From Myxococcales bacterium (GTDB lineage Bacteria > Myxococcota_A > Polyangia > Nannocystales > Nannocystaceae), in the NCBI GenBank assembly GCA_020633335.1, contig JACKDU010000015.1, forward strand, positions 100,333 to 164,332: 64,000 bases of DNA, read 5' to 3'. Position 1 is the stretch's first letter, and each line of letters opens with the position of its first letter. Below the pieces are notes generated by a model. It was not told where the DNA came from, did no database searches, and was given only the letters and a program-made list of their open reading frames with translations. The translations under genes and the position numbers were made by a program. Positions 8,529 to 15,633 of this stretch are shown here, piece by piece.

Positions 8529-9041
8529 ATGAAGCCGATCTCGATCCGCCCGGTGGAGGAGCGCGACGCCGCCGCGATCTGCGGGATCTACGGCGAGGCG
8601 GTGCGGACCACGGTGAGCACGTGGGAGTACGAGGCGCCCGACGAGGCCGAGATCCTGGCGCGGCTCCGCGGGATCGTCGGCGACGGCTACCCCTACCTGG
8701 TCGCCGAGGTCGAGCCCGGCGAGCCGATCGTCGGCTACGCCTACGCGAGCCGCTGGCGCGCCCGGAGCGGCTACCGCTTCACGGCCGAGTCCTCGGTCTA
8801 CGTCGACGCAGCCTGCCGCCGCCGCGGGGTCGGTCGGGCCCTCGTCGACGCCCTCGTCGACGCGTGCCGCGCCCGCGGCCTCCGCCAGCTCGTCGCCGGG
8901 ATCGGCGACCTCGACAACGACGCCTCGATCGCGCTCCACCGCGCCTGCGGCTTCGTCGACGTCGGCGTCTTCCGGGGCGTCGGCTGGAAGTTCGGGCGCC
9001 CGCTCGACGCCCTCTGGATGCAGCGCTCGCTCACTGGTTGA
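8529..9041 (+). CDS. GNAT N-acetyltransferase, phosphinothricin acetyltransferase-like
   Basis: 170 residues. It fits the phosphinothricin/methionine sulfoximine acetyltransferase branch: IRPVEERDAAAICGIYGEAV at the start, YASRWRARSGYRFTAESSVYV in the middle, and the acetyl-CoA loop RRRGVGRALVDAL near 98-110. Proteins of this group acetylate small amines such as amino-acid analogues. Its last 11 bases overlap the end of the hydroxylase gene on the other strand. It could protect against a product of the neighbouring RiPP-like operon, but that is only a positional argument. Confidence 0.85.
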   Translation: MKPISIRPVEERDAAAICGIYGEAVRTTVSTWEYEAPDEAEILARLRGIVGDGYPYLVAEVEPGEPIVGYAYASRWRARSGYRFTAESSVYVDAACRRRGVGRALVDALVDACRARGLRQLVAGIGDLDNDASIALHRACGFVDVGVFRGVGWKFGRPLDALWMQRSLTG

Positions 9042-9783
9042 GGTAGCGGATCATCCGCACCGGATCGGCGCGCTCCTCGGGGGTCAGGTCGGAGAGCGGA
9101 TCCTCCGAGAGCCGCGCCAGCGCGGGCGCGTCGAGCTCACCGCGGAGCGGCGTCGACGCGGCCAGGAGCCCGTCGATCTCCGGCCCGGCCGGGACGTCAA
9201 AGACCAGGTGGAGGCGCGCGGGGCCCTCGTTGATCGCGCCGTGGGGGCGGCTGTTGTTGAACGCGAAGAGGGTGCCGGCGGGGAAGTGCTGGAAGCGGCC
9301 CATCACCGAGAGGCGCGCCCCGGGCGAGGTGATCAGCGGGAGGTGCAGGCGGTGGTGCTCGTCCCAGTGCGCGGTGTTGTCGACGTGCATGCGGATCGCC
9401 GAATTCGGCGGGCTGAGGCCGAGCCAGGCGAGCGGCGCCGTGAAGCCGAGGGCGCCGTCGAGGAGCGCGCGGAGCCGCGGCAGGCGCTCGAGGATCGGCG
9501 CGTCGACGCCGTGGCCGGTGATCAGCTCGTCGCCCGGGAGGGCGCCCTGCGGGCCGGCGCGGAGGATGGTGAAGCGGGTGCCGCGGTGCCACTTCCAGAG
9601 GCTCTCGAGGTAGGGCAGCTCGACGTCAGCGAGCTCGGCGAGGAGCGGCTCGACGTCGACGCGGACGCCGGTGTCGAGGAAGGTGTAGGGCTTGGCCAGC
9701 GCCTGCGGGCTGCGGGCGTGGCGGCGCTGGTACATGCGGGCGGTCGGGGCGGTCGGGGTCGTCGGAGTGGTCGAGGCGGTCAT
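9031..9783 (-). CDS. Aspartyl/asparaginyl beta-hydroxylase family protein
   Basis: 250 residues. A 2-oxoglutarate/Fe(II)-type oxygenase of the Asp/Asn hydroxylase fold. Core segments are MHVDNTAHWDEHHRLHLPL (132-150) and the second histidine motif RPHGAINEG (179-187); His147 and His181 are the likely iron ligands and Arg190 may bind 2-oxoglutarate. The ATG at 9783 has a clear AAGGAG ribosome site. The N-terminal 15 residues are Thr/Pro-rich. It is the last gene of the RiPP-like operon, 23 bases after the sedolisin gene. Members act on peptidyl Asp/Asn/His or free amino acids; the 47-residue peptide of this operon contains Asp and Asn in its C-terminal part, a plausible target (inference). Confidence 0.9.
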   Translation of the reverse strand: MTASTTPTTPTAPTARMYQRRHARSPQALAKPYTFLDTGVRVDVEPLLAELADVELPYLESLWKWHRGTRFTILRAGPQGALPGDELITGHGVDAPILERLPRLRALLDGALGFTAPLAWLGLSPPNSAIRMHVDNTAHWDEHHRLHLPLITSPGARLSVMGRFQHFPAGTLFAFNNSRPHGAINEGPARLHLVFDVPAGPEIDGLLAASTPLRGELDAPALARLSEDPLSDLTPEERADPVRMIRYLNQ

Positions 9784-9806
9784 GGGAGGGCTCCTTGATG
9801 CTTGGG

Positions 9807-11489
9807 TCAGGCGGGGCGCGGGGACGCGAGCGCGTCGTCGAGGAGGGGGACGCAGGGGACCCCGAGGCCGGTGGCGGGGTCGAAGCCGGGGATGGCCCGA
9901 AAGCCAGGTAGTCGCCGCCAGGCGCGGCCGCCCGCGGGATCGGCGACCGGGAGCTCGAGGTCGGTGCAGCCCTCGGCGATGTCGCGGACGAGGCCGGGGC
10001 GCGCTGCGACGGCGGCGTAGAGGCGCGGGTGGAGCTGGCCGAGGCGGGGGAGGCCGCGGCCGCGCCGGAGCTGGTTGGCGCGGGCGACGAGGCCGGCCCA
10101 GATCGGCGCGGCGACGCTGGTGCCGCCCGCGTCGTCGCGGAACTCGCCACCCAGGAGGCAGGCGTAGGCGCTCGGGCGCGGGCCGTCCGGGCCGGGCGCG
10201 TCGGGGCCCCAGGCCATCAGCGCGACGTCGGGCTGGACGCGGCCGCTCGCCGGCGCGTCGGGGGCCCCCTCGCCGCGGGGGAAGCTCGGCGGCAGCAGGG
10301 GCCGCTGGTAGGCGGGGACCGGCACGCGCTCGCTGACGCCGCCGCCGCCCGCGAGCGCGCCGAGGCCGATCGCCGCGCGCAGGGCCGCGGAGACCGGCGC
10401 GCTCCAGGCGACCTCGTGCCAGGGATCGAGCGAGCGCACCTGGGTGCCGCCGACGCTGAGCACCCGCGCCTCGCAGCCGGGGAAGGTGTCGGCCGGCGCG
10501 AGGCGATCGCAGAGCCCGCCCTCGGGGCCGCCGCTGGGGAAGCCGTCGTAGGCGCCCCAGTCGCCGCTGGCGGCGACCACCGTCACCCCGAGCGCCGCCG
10601 CCTGGTCGCAGAGCCCGGCGAAGACCTCGCCGCCGTGGACCGCGTAGTACTGGCGGGCCGGCGCGCTCCAGCTGGTCACCGCGACTGATGGCAATCGGGA
10701 CATGTCCGAGAGGACAGCACGGAGGAACTCGCCCCAGGGGTCGGCGGCGACCGAGGGGTCGATCAGGTAGACGACCAGCCGGGCCCGCGGGGCGGCGGCC
10801 GCGAGCCACTGGAGCCCCATCGTCGTCTCGAAGCGGAAGCGCGGGTCGCTCGCGCAGGCGCCGAGCGGCGTCAGCGGGACCAGCTCGACCGCCGGCGCCG
10901 GCAGCCCGAAGGCCCGCGCGAAGCCGTGGAGGTCGGCCGCGTCCGGCACCCCGCCGAGCGCCATCACGGCGATCGTCTCGCCGGCGCCGTCGAGGCCGCG
11001 ATCGAGGCCGTAGCCGCGGACCAGGGCCGCCGGGGTCACGCCGGTGGCGGGCGGCGAGGGGCAGGCGCGGCCAGGATCGTCGAGGTGTCGCGGCGACGCG
11101 GGCGCGCGCCAGGGGCCGAGCTCGAGCGCGAGCACGTCGCCCGCGAGCGCGGCCGGCAGGCGCGCGCGGGCCTCGGCGCCGGCGAGGCGGCGGCGCGCCC
11201 TCAGGACCTGCGCGACCTCGACCCCGAGGAGGCGATCGAGCGCCGCCGCGTCGAGCGTGATGTGCCAGCGGAGCCTGCCGAGGCCCGCGGGCGCGGGCGC
11301 GCGAGGCCGGCGTCCCGCCAGCCACCCGCGGAGGGCGGCCTGACGGGCCTCCGGCGGCGCGAGGAGGGCCGCGAGCGCCTCCCGCGAGAGGTGTGCGCCG
11401 CCCGGCGGACCCGCCGGATCGGCGGCCGCGTCGGCGAGCGCACGGAGCCCGGCGGCGTCGGCCGGGGCGAGGTCGAGGCTCAGACGCAC
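9807..11489 (-). CDS. Sedolisin-family (S53) peptidase with pro-domain, no signal peptide
   Basis: 560 residues from a GTG that overlaps the halogenase stop by 10 bases, implying translational coupling. Residues 1-150 resemble the kumamolisin/sedolisin pro-domain and 150-560 the catalytic domain. Visible: oxyanion Asp310 (ASGDWG), nucleophile Ser458 in GGTSVAAP, and the C-terminal calcium-site segments VRDIAEG (Asp503) and GFDPATGLG (Asp537). The acidic pair normally seen as E-x3-D reads ETTMG at 221-225, so Glu221 is present but the Asp position is Gly225. No secretion signal is seen, unusual for a family that is mostly exported, and fits a cytoplasmic role such as leader-peptide removal. 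Catalytic competence is uncertain. Confidence 0.88.
   Translation of the reverse strand: MRLSLDLAPADAAGLRALADAAADPAGPPGGAHLSREALAALLAPPEARQAALRGWLAGRRPRAPAPAGLGRLRWHITLDAAALDRLLGVEVAQVLRARRRLAGAEARARLPAALAGDVLALELGPWRAPASPRHLDDPGRACPSPPATGVTPAALVRGYGLDRGLDGAGETIAVMALGGVPDAADLHGFARAFGLPAPAVELVPLTPLGACASDPRFRFETTMGLQWLAAAAPRARLVVYLIDPSVAADPWGEFLRAVLSDMSRLPSVAVTSWSAPARQYYAVHGGEVFAGLCDQAAALGVTVVAASGDWGAYDGFPSGGPEGGLCDRLAPADTFPGCEARVLSVGGTQVRSLDPWHEVAWSAPVSAALRAAIGLGALAGGGGVSERVPVPAYQRPLLPPSFPRGEGAPDAPASGRVQPDVALMAWGPDAPGPDGPRPSAYACLLGGEFRDDAGGTSVAAPIWAGLVARANQLRRGRGLPRLGQLHPRLYAAVAARPGLVRDIAEGCTDLELPVADPAGGRAWRRLPGFRAIPGFDPATGLGVPCVPLLDDALASPRPA
10703..10716 (-). repeat. Dispersed inverted repeat, copy 2 (inside sedolisin gene)
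   Basis: Perfect TGTCC-TCTC-GGACA on the minus strand followed by TGT. It is read in the frame GAC-ATG-TCC (Asp-Met-Ser) of the host gene. Confidence 0.65.
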
Positions 11490-13357
11490 CGGGCCTCCGG
11501 CCGCGCGGGCGCCTCGGCCTGCGCCTGCACCTGCGAGCGCGCGAGCGCCTCGATCGGCGCCTCCTCCTGGGCCTCCCCCTCCCCCTCCTCGACGCGGATG
11601 AAGCCCTTCATCGCCGCGATCCGGACGAGCGCCAGGACGGCGCCGCGGAGCGCCTCCGGGTCGCGCCCGGGGAGGAGCGCCCGGGCCTCGGCGAGGAGCG
11701 CGGGGACGTCGGCGCAGCGCTGCATCGCCGCGACCACCGGCGCGAGCGAGGGATCGATCCGCGCCGGCGCGGCGGCGAGGCGGTGGCTCATCTGCGGCGT
11801 CTCGGTGACGAGGTCGTGGTAGACCTCGAGGCGCCCGGTGAGCCCGCGCTCGAGGTTCGGCTCGGTGCGGAGATCGAGGCGGCAGGGCGCGACGACGGTG
11901 TAGGCGGCCTCCGCCAGCACCTCGGGCTGGGGGACGCCGGCGTCGTGGTAGATCGCCTCGAGACCCTTCGCACCGCCGGTGATCCCCTGGATCAGCGGGA
12001 CCACGGTCTCGGCGCCGGCGCCGAGCGCCCGGGTGACCGGGAAGAAGCCGGCGGTCGCCATCGTGAAGGCCTGGCGATCGGCGAGGCGGAGGCGGCCGGA
12101 GGCGTTGACGAGCTGCTGCGCCTCCCACCACCACGAGGGCGCCGCCTTGTTATTGCCGTAGAAGTAGCGCGCGAGCGTCAGGAAGGCGCCGTACTCGCCG
12201 CGGAGGTAGTCGGCGTAGGCCCGCCAGAGCGGCGCGGCCGGGAGGTCGGGGCGGGCGCGCTGGGTCAGCCAGGTGTAGGCCGCGCGGTGACCTGTCTGGA
12301 GGGCCAGGGTCACGCCGGTCGAGAGGATCGGGTCGACGAACATCGCCGCGTCGCCAGCGGCCGCCCAGCCGGGGCCGACCGGCTCCTTCGCCCACGACGA
12401 CCAGTCGCGGCAGGCGCCGACGCGGGCGCCCTTGGGCAGGATGTCGTCGCGGAGGCGGGCGTTGGTGACCAGGCCCGAGACCTCGGGGCAGCTCCGCAGG
12501 GAGTCCCAGAAGAAGGTCTCGAGGTCGACGTTCGCCAGCTGGTCGGTGAAGTGGTGGCGGTTGGTGACGACGCCGACCGTCATCAGGTCGGGGCCGAGCG
12601 GGAAGTACCAGATCCAGCCGTGCTCGATCGCGGCGATGAAGACGGTCGAGCGGTCGCGGTCGCCGCTGTAGGTGACCTTCCACTCGGCGCCGCTGAGGTA
12701 GCCGTAGATCGCGAAGTTGTTGAGGGTCTCGTCGTAGACCCGCTCGCCGCGGGTGAGGATGTGCGAGAGGCCGGTCGCGTCGAGGACGAAGTCGGCGATG
12801 ATCGTGCCGCTGCGCCCCTCGTCGTCCTCCCAGGCGATCTCGTGCTGGGTCGTCCCCGCGACCGGGGTCGCGCCGCGGGCCCGCGTCCCCTCGCGGACGT
12901 CGGCGCCGAGGCGGCGCGCGTTGTCGAGGAGGAGCTTGTCGAAGCGCGAGCGCTCGACGTTGAAGGCCGAGTAGGGGGTCCGCTGGGTCTGGCCGGGCCC
13001 GAGGAGGCGCTCAAAGTCCTGGCCGGTGACCTCGAGGATGTCGGCGCCGTCGTGGCGCGAGATCGTCTTGAGGGTCAGGTAGTCGGCGTTCCAGGGCCTG
13101 CGGTCCTGGCCCCAGATGAAGGTGACGCCCATCTTCTTGACGAAGTCGGAGTCGAGGAGGGTCTGGTAGATCCCGAGGTCGACGAAGACGCCGTTGGCCG
13201 CCGGGATCGTCGACTCGCCGACGTGCCAGCGCGGGAAGCGGGCCTTCTCGAGGAGGAGCACGCGGGCCCCCGGCGCGTACTTGCTGGCGATCGCGGCGAA
13301 GGTGGATCCGGCCGGGCCGCCGCCCAGGACGACACAATCTGCGTGTTCGACGGTCAT
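11480..13357 (-). CDS. Flavin-dependent halogenase
   Basis: 625 residues. FAD-binding loop LGGGPAGS at 11-18, then GESTIP at 47-52. The halogenase signature WxWxxP is WIWYFP at 248-253, and the FAD/active-site tunnel motif GDAAMFVDPILSTGV is at 335-349. The long C-terminal extension places it nearer the non-tryptophan (CmlS/CndH-like) branch than PrnA-type enzymes. It would use FADH2, oxygen and halide to halogenate a substrate and needs a separate flavin reductase. A strong AGAGGAGAG ribosome site precedes the ATG. It lies between the small peptide gene (89 bases upstream) and the peptidase it overlaps, so a peptide substrate is the favoured inference. Related oxidoreductases of the same fold cannot be fully excluded. 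Confidence 0.87.
   Translation of the reverse strand: MTVEHADCVVLGGGPAGSTFAAIASKYAPGARVLLLEKARFPRWHVGESTIPAANGVFVDLGIYQTLLDSDFVKKMGVTFIWGQDRRPWNADYLTLKTISRHDGADILEVTGQDFERLLGPGQTQRTPYSAFNVERSRFDKLLLDNARRLGADVREGTRARGATPVAGTTQHEIAWEDDEGRSGTIIADFVLDATGLSHILTRGERVYDETLNNFAIYGYLSGAEWKVTYSGDRDRSTVFIAAIEHGWIWYFPLGPDLMTVGVVTNRHHFTDQLANVDLETFFWDSLRSCPEVSGLVTNARLRDDILPKGARVGACRDWSSWAKEPVGPGWAAAGDAAMFVDPILSTGVTLALQTGHRAAYTWLTQRARPDLPAAPLWRAYADYLRGEYGAFLTLARYFYGNNKAAPSWWWEAQQLVNASGRLRLADRQAFTMATAGFFPVTRALGAGAETVVPLIQGITGGAKGLEAIYHDAGVPQPEVLAEAAYTVVAPCRLDLRTEPNLERGLTGRLEVYHDLVTETPQMSHRLAAAPARIDPSLAPVVAAMQRCADVPALLAEARALLPGRDPEALRGAVLALVRIAAMKGFIRVEEGEGEAQEEAPIEALARSQVQAQAEAPARPEARCV
12293..12306 (-). repeat. 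Dispersed inverted repeat, copy 3 (inside halogenase gene)
   Basis: TGGCC-CTCC-AGACA followed by GGT on the minus strand, read as CTC-CAG-ACA-GGT in the gene (Leu-Gln-Thr-Gly). Confidence 0.5.
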
Positions 13358-13446
13358 GGTCTCTCCTCTTCTCTCGATGAATGAAAGGACAGGTTCAAAG
13401 GAGAGCGGCCGCGGGGCGGCGAGCGCCCCGCGCCCGCGCCCGCGGC

Positions 13447-13590
13447 TCAGAAGCCGAAGTTGATGTCGGTCAGCGGCGCGTTGCCGAACTCGACGACCTC
13501 CATCTCCTCGGTCTCGGCCTCGACGACCTCGAAGGAGGTCTCGGCGGCGGCGGCGATCTGGGTGCTCTCGGCGGTGTTGTGGTCGTTCAT
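13447..13590 (-). CDS. 47-residue acidic peptide, candidate RiPP precursor
   Basis: Begins MNDHNTAEST and ends TDINFGF. The first 35 residues are rich in Glu, Ala, Val and Thr and strongly acidic (VVEAETEEMEVVE at 22-34), like a leader helix. The last 12-13 residues (FGNAPLTDINFGF) are neutral to mildly acidic and contain two Gly, three Phe, two Asn, one Asp and one Pro, a plausible core. It has no signal peptide and no Cys, Trp, Tyr, Arg or Lys. A purine-rich GAGAGAG stretch precedes the ATG. It sits 53 bases after the di-iron oxygenase gene and 89 bases before the halogenase, inside a same-strand operon. I recognise no known RiPP leader family. The role as precursor is inference from size, composition and context. 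Confidence 0.7.
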   Translation of the reverse strand: MNDHNTAESTQIAAAAETSFEVVEAETEEMEVVEFGNAPLTDINFGF

Positions 13591-13643
13591 GGTCGTTTCT
13601 CTCTCTCGGTTTGGTTGTGTTGCGGTTGCGATTGGAGTCAGGA

Positions 13644-14474
13644 TCAGGTCGAGGAATTCGTGGGGCGGGCGCAGGCGGCGAGGACGGCGGCGATCGCCGC
13701 GTCGCTCGGGGCGCCCTCGGGGTCGGGCTCGAAGCAGAGGCGCGCGGCCTCGTGGGCGGCGACGGCGATCGCGGCCCGCTCGGCGGGGCTCAGCGCGGCG
13801 ACGACGACGAGGGTGTCGGCGACGTGGTCCGCGTCGCTGCCGGTCGCGCTGTGGACCCGGAGGCAGCGGGTCGCCCGGGTCCCGGCGGGGAGGAGCGCCT
13901 CGATCGCCCGGATCTCGGGCTCGCGCACCGTCATCGCCAGGCGCTCGAGGGCGTAGGCGTAGCCGACGCAGCCGATCGGATCCGCGGCGTCGACGCTGCG
14001 CTCGAAGTAGTCGACGAGGCGGATCGCGGTCGAGGGCCGGAGGGCGGCGACGACGGCCTCGCCGTCGAGGCCGAGGTCGCGGAGGTCGCGGAGGGCGAGG
14101 AGGTCGTGGTGGGTCTCCTCGCGGGCCCGCGTCCGCGCCCAGCCGGCGAGCGCGCTCCGACCCGCGGCCTCGAAGCGCGCGGCCGCGTCGATGAGGAGCC
14201 CCGGCGTCGAGTGGGTGAGGTGGTAGAGACCGGCGAGGCGGTAGACCCACCGGGTCGCGCTCATCGGCGGCACGGCCTCGGGGCGGGCGTGGCGGAAGGC
14301 GGCCGCGACGGCGCCGTCGAGGAGGCTCCGCGCGAGCTCGATCCCGCCGCCGCCGCTCACCTCGCGCGCCCCCAGGGTCCGGGCGTCGCGGCGGATCCAG
14401 GCCCGCGTGGGGCTGGCGACGAGCACGGTCTCGGGGTCCAGTCGGACGGTCTCGAAGGTCGTCGGCGTCGTCAT
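13644..14474 (-). CDS. Haem-oxygenase-like di-iron oxidase (HDO superfamily)
   Basis: 276 residues. All-helical protein with the spaced metal-ligand pattern of iron-containing redox enzymes: Glu119/Glu120 and His122/His123 (AREETHHDLLALRDL), Glu177 (YAYALERLAM), then His208 and Asp214/Asp216-His217 (HSATGSDADHVADT). Known members carry out N-oxygenation, desaturation or C-C cleavage on amino acids and fatty acids. First gene of the operon with the small peptide, halogenase, peptidase and hydroxylase; the ATG at 14474 is chosen because the upstream frame is unlikely sequence. A peptide substrate is inferred from context. A PqqC-like non-metal member is less likely because the ligand set looks complete. 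Confidence 0.78.
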   Translation of the reverse strand: MTTPTTFETVRLDPETVLVASPTRAWIRRDARTLGAREVSGGGGIELARSLLDGAVAAAFRHARPEAVPPMSATRWVYRLAGLYHLTHSTPGLLIDAAARFEAAGRSALAGWARTRAREETHHDLLALRDLRDLGLDGEAVVAALRPSTAIRLVDYFERSVDAADPIGCVGYAYALERLAMTVREPEIRAIEALLPAGTRATRCLRVHSATGSDADHVADTLVVVAALSPAERAAIAVAAHEAARLCFEPDPEGAPSDAAIAAVLAACARPTNSST

Positions 14475-14526
14475 CACGCCGGGGTTCACTGCAAGCGATC
14501 CGCCCGGTCCCTCGCCGCGAAGAAAT

Positions 14527-14551
14527 CCTGTGATCTCGCTGAGATCACAGG
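14527..14551. promoter_or_regulatory. Perfect 25-bp palindrome, candidate operator of the RiPP-like operon
   Basis: CCTGTGATCTC-GCT-GAGATCACAGG: 11-base arms pair perfectly around 3 bases. It lies 53 bases upstream of the first ATG of the operon, where a dimeric repressor or activator would bind. No regulator gene lies next to it. A small RNA hairpin or an end of an upstream transcript is an alternative. Confidence 0.6.
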
Positions 14552-14575
14552 TTGCACAGCTGGCGAGAGCGCGAG

Positions 14576-14623
14576 CCTGGCGCGCGCCAGGAGTGCGCGC
14601 GCATCGGATCCAGGCGCGCGCAC
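14576..14623. repeat. Two further adjacent inverted repeats
   Basis: A perfect 16-bp palindrome CCTGGCGCGCGCCAGG (14576-14591) is followed by a 10-base inverted repeat, arms 14593-14602 and 14614-14623 (GTGCGCGCGC and its complement). With the 25-bp palindrome this makes three stem-forming elements within 100 bases. Confidence 0.5.
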
Positions 14624-14852
14624 AGCCGACGCGCATCGAGCACCATGAGCGCCGCGCCTCCGGCGGGCTCACTCGACCTTCAAGAGGCGCAGCGGAGCTG
14701 CCGCGATGTCAGCTGCGCGACGAGGCGCCGGCGCCCGCCTCGACGCGCGCGAGGCGGATCAATTCGAGGAGCGCCGCGAGCACCCGACGCCGAGGCCGAG
14801 CGCCCGCGGCGTCGCGGCGCCAGCGAGCGCGCGCAACGAACCCGGAGGACGA

Positions 14853-15608
14853 TCAGGGCGCGGTCGGGATCGGCCCGAAGTCGACCTTGGTCGTGTCGGC
14901 GACCGACTCGCAGACCGAGCCGCCGACGTCCTGGTAGATCGTCGAGGGCGCGCCGTTGATGTAGATCTTGGCGCAGCCGCCCTCGCCCACCGGCTTGCCG
15001 TCCTCGCAGCGCTTGCAGAGGGGCTTCGAGCCCGAGCCGTCGCAGACGAAGGACTCGTCGCAGAAGAACGAGGCGCAGAACTGGTCGCGGACGTCGAGGC
15101 CCTTGTTGTCCTGGCTCGCCTCGACCACCGCGTCGGCCCCCTCGTTGTCGCAGGTCCCGAACTTGTTGATCTCGAGGCCGGCGCCGCAGGTGCCCGCGAG
15201 GGTCGGCTTGCAGCCCAGCGTCCCCTTGAGCTCGTCGGCGCAGGGGGCGTAGACGCCGGAGAGGTCGGCGACGTCCTCGTAGGTCGTCCGGTAGATGTGC
15301 ATCAGGTCGAGGGAGGACGGGTCACAGCCGATCTCGGCGTCGACCACCGAGCAGACCTGGTTCTCCTTCGACTGCGAGATGTCGCTGCCGCTGCCGTCGC
15401 CGGGGGCGTTGCACTGGGCCTGGGCGCGCTTGTCGTCGATCGCCGCGGCGATCTCGTCGAAGCCCTCGCAGTCGAACGCGTTGCCGCAGCGGAGGACGTC
15501 GTCCGACTTCTCCGGGTTGAAGATCGCCGAGCAGCCGGAGGCCAGGGTGGCGACGGCGAGGAGCGGGGCGGCGGCGAGGAGGGGGGCGCGGAGCCAGGAC
15601 AGGGACAT
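14853..15608 (-). CDS. Cys-rich lipoprotein, function unknown
   Basis: 251 residues. Signal peptide with lipobox LASGC (Cys near 26). The mature part has about 20 cysteines in spaced pairs (CGNAFDC, CASFFCDESFVC, CKRCEDG), suggesting a disulphide-stabilised periplasmic or surface protein. The ATG at 15608 gives a standard lipoprotein signal; the open frame continues upstream without such a start. It follows the sensor kinase gene on the same strand with 25 bases between (kinase stop 15634), so the two are probably co-transcribed. No family recognised. Confidence 0.8.
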   Translation of the reverse strand: MSLSWLRAPLLAAAPLLAVATLASGCSAIFNPEKSDDVLRCGNAFDCEGFDEIAAAIDDKRAQAQCNAPGDGSGSDISQSKENQVCSVVDAEIGCDPSSLDLMHIYRTTYEDVADLSGVYAPCADELKGTLGCKPTLAGTCGAGLEINKFGTCDNEGADAVVEASQDNKGLDVRDQFCASFFCDESFVCDGSGSKPLCKRCEDGKPVGEGGCAKIYINGAPSTIYQDVGGSVCESVADTTKVDFGPIPTAP

Positions 15609-15633
15609 GCGGCGATTCTCCGACCTTGGGCCC

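Larger units (their letters stand above)
14475..14852. other. Upstream region of the RiPP-like operon
   Basis: 378 bases with no gene I can support. It contains three inverted repeats close together (14527-14551, 14576-14591 and 14593-14623) and then GC-rich sequence of no clear content up to the end of the next lipoprotein gene. Since the next gene also runs on the minus strand and begins far away, all regulatory signals here should serve the RiPP-like operon. Confidence 0.6.

Noticed and set aside
9031..14474. Reading the operon as a tryptophan-halogenase pathway of an NRPS or PKS
   Set aside because: There is no carrier, adenylation or ketosynthase domain in the window, and a small peptide gene is present instead.
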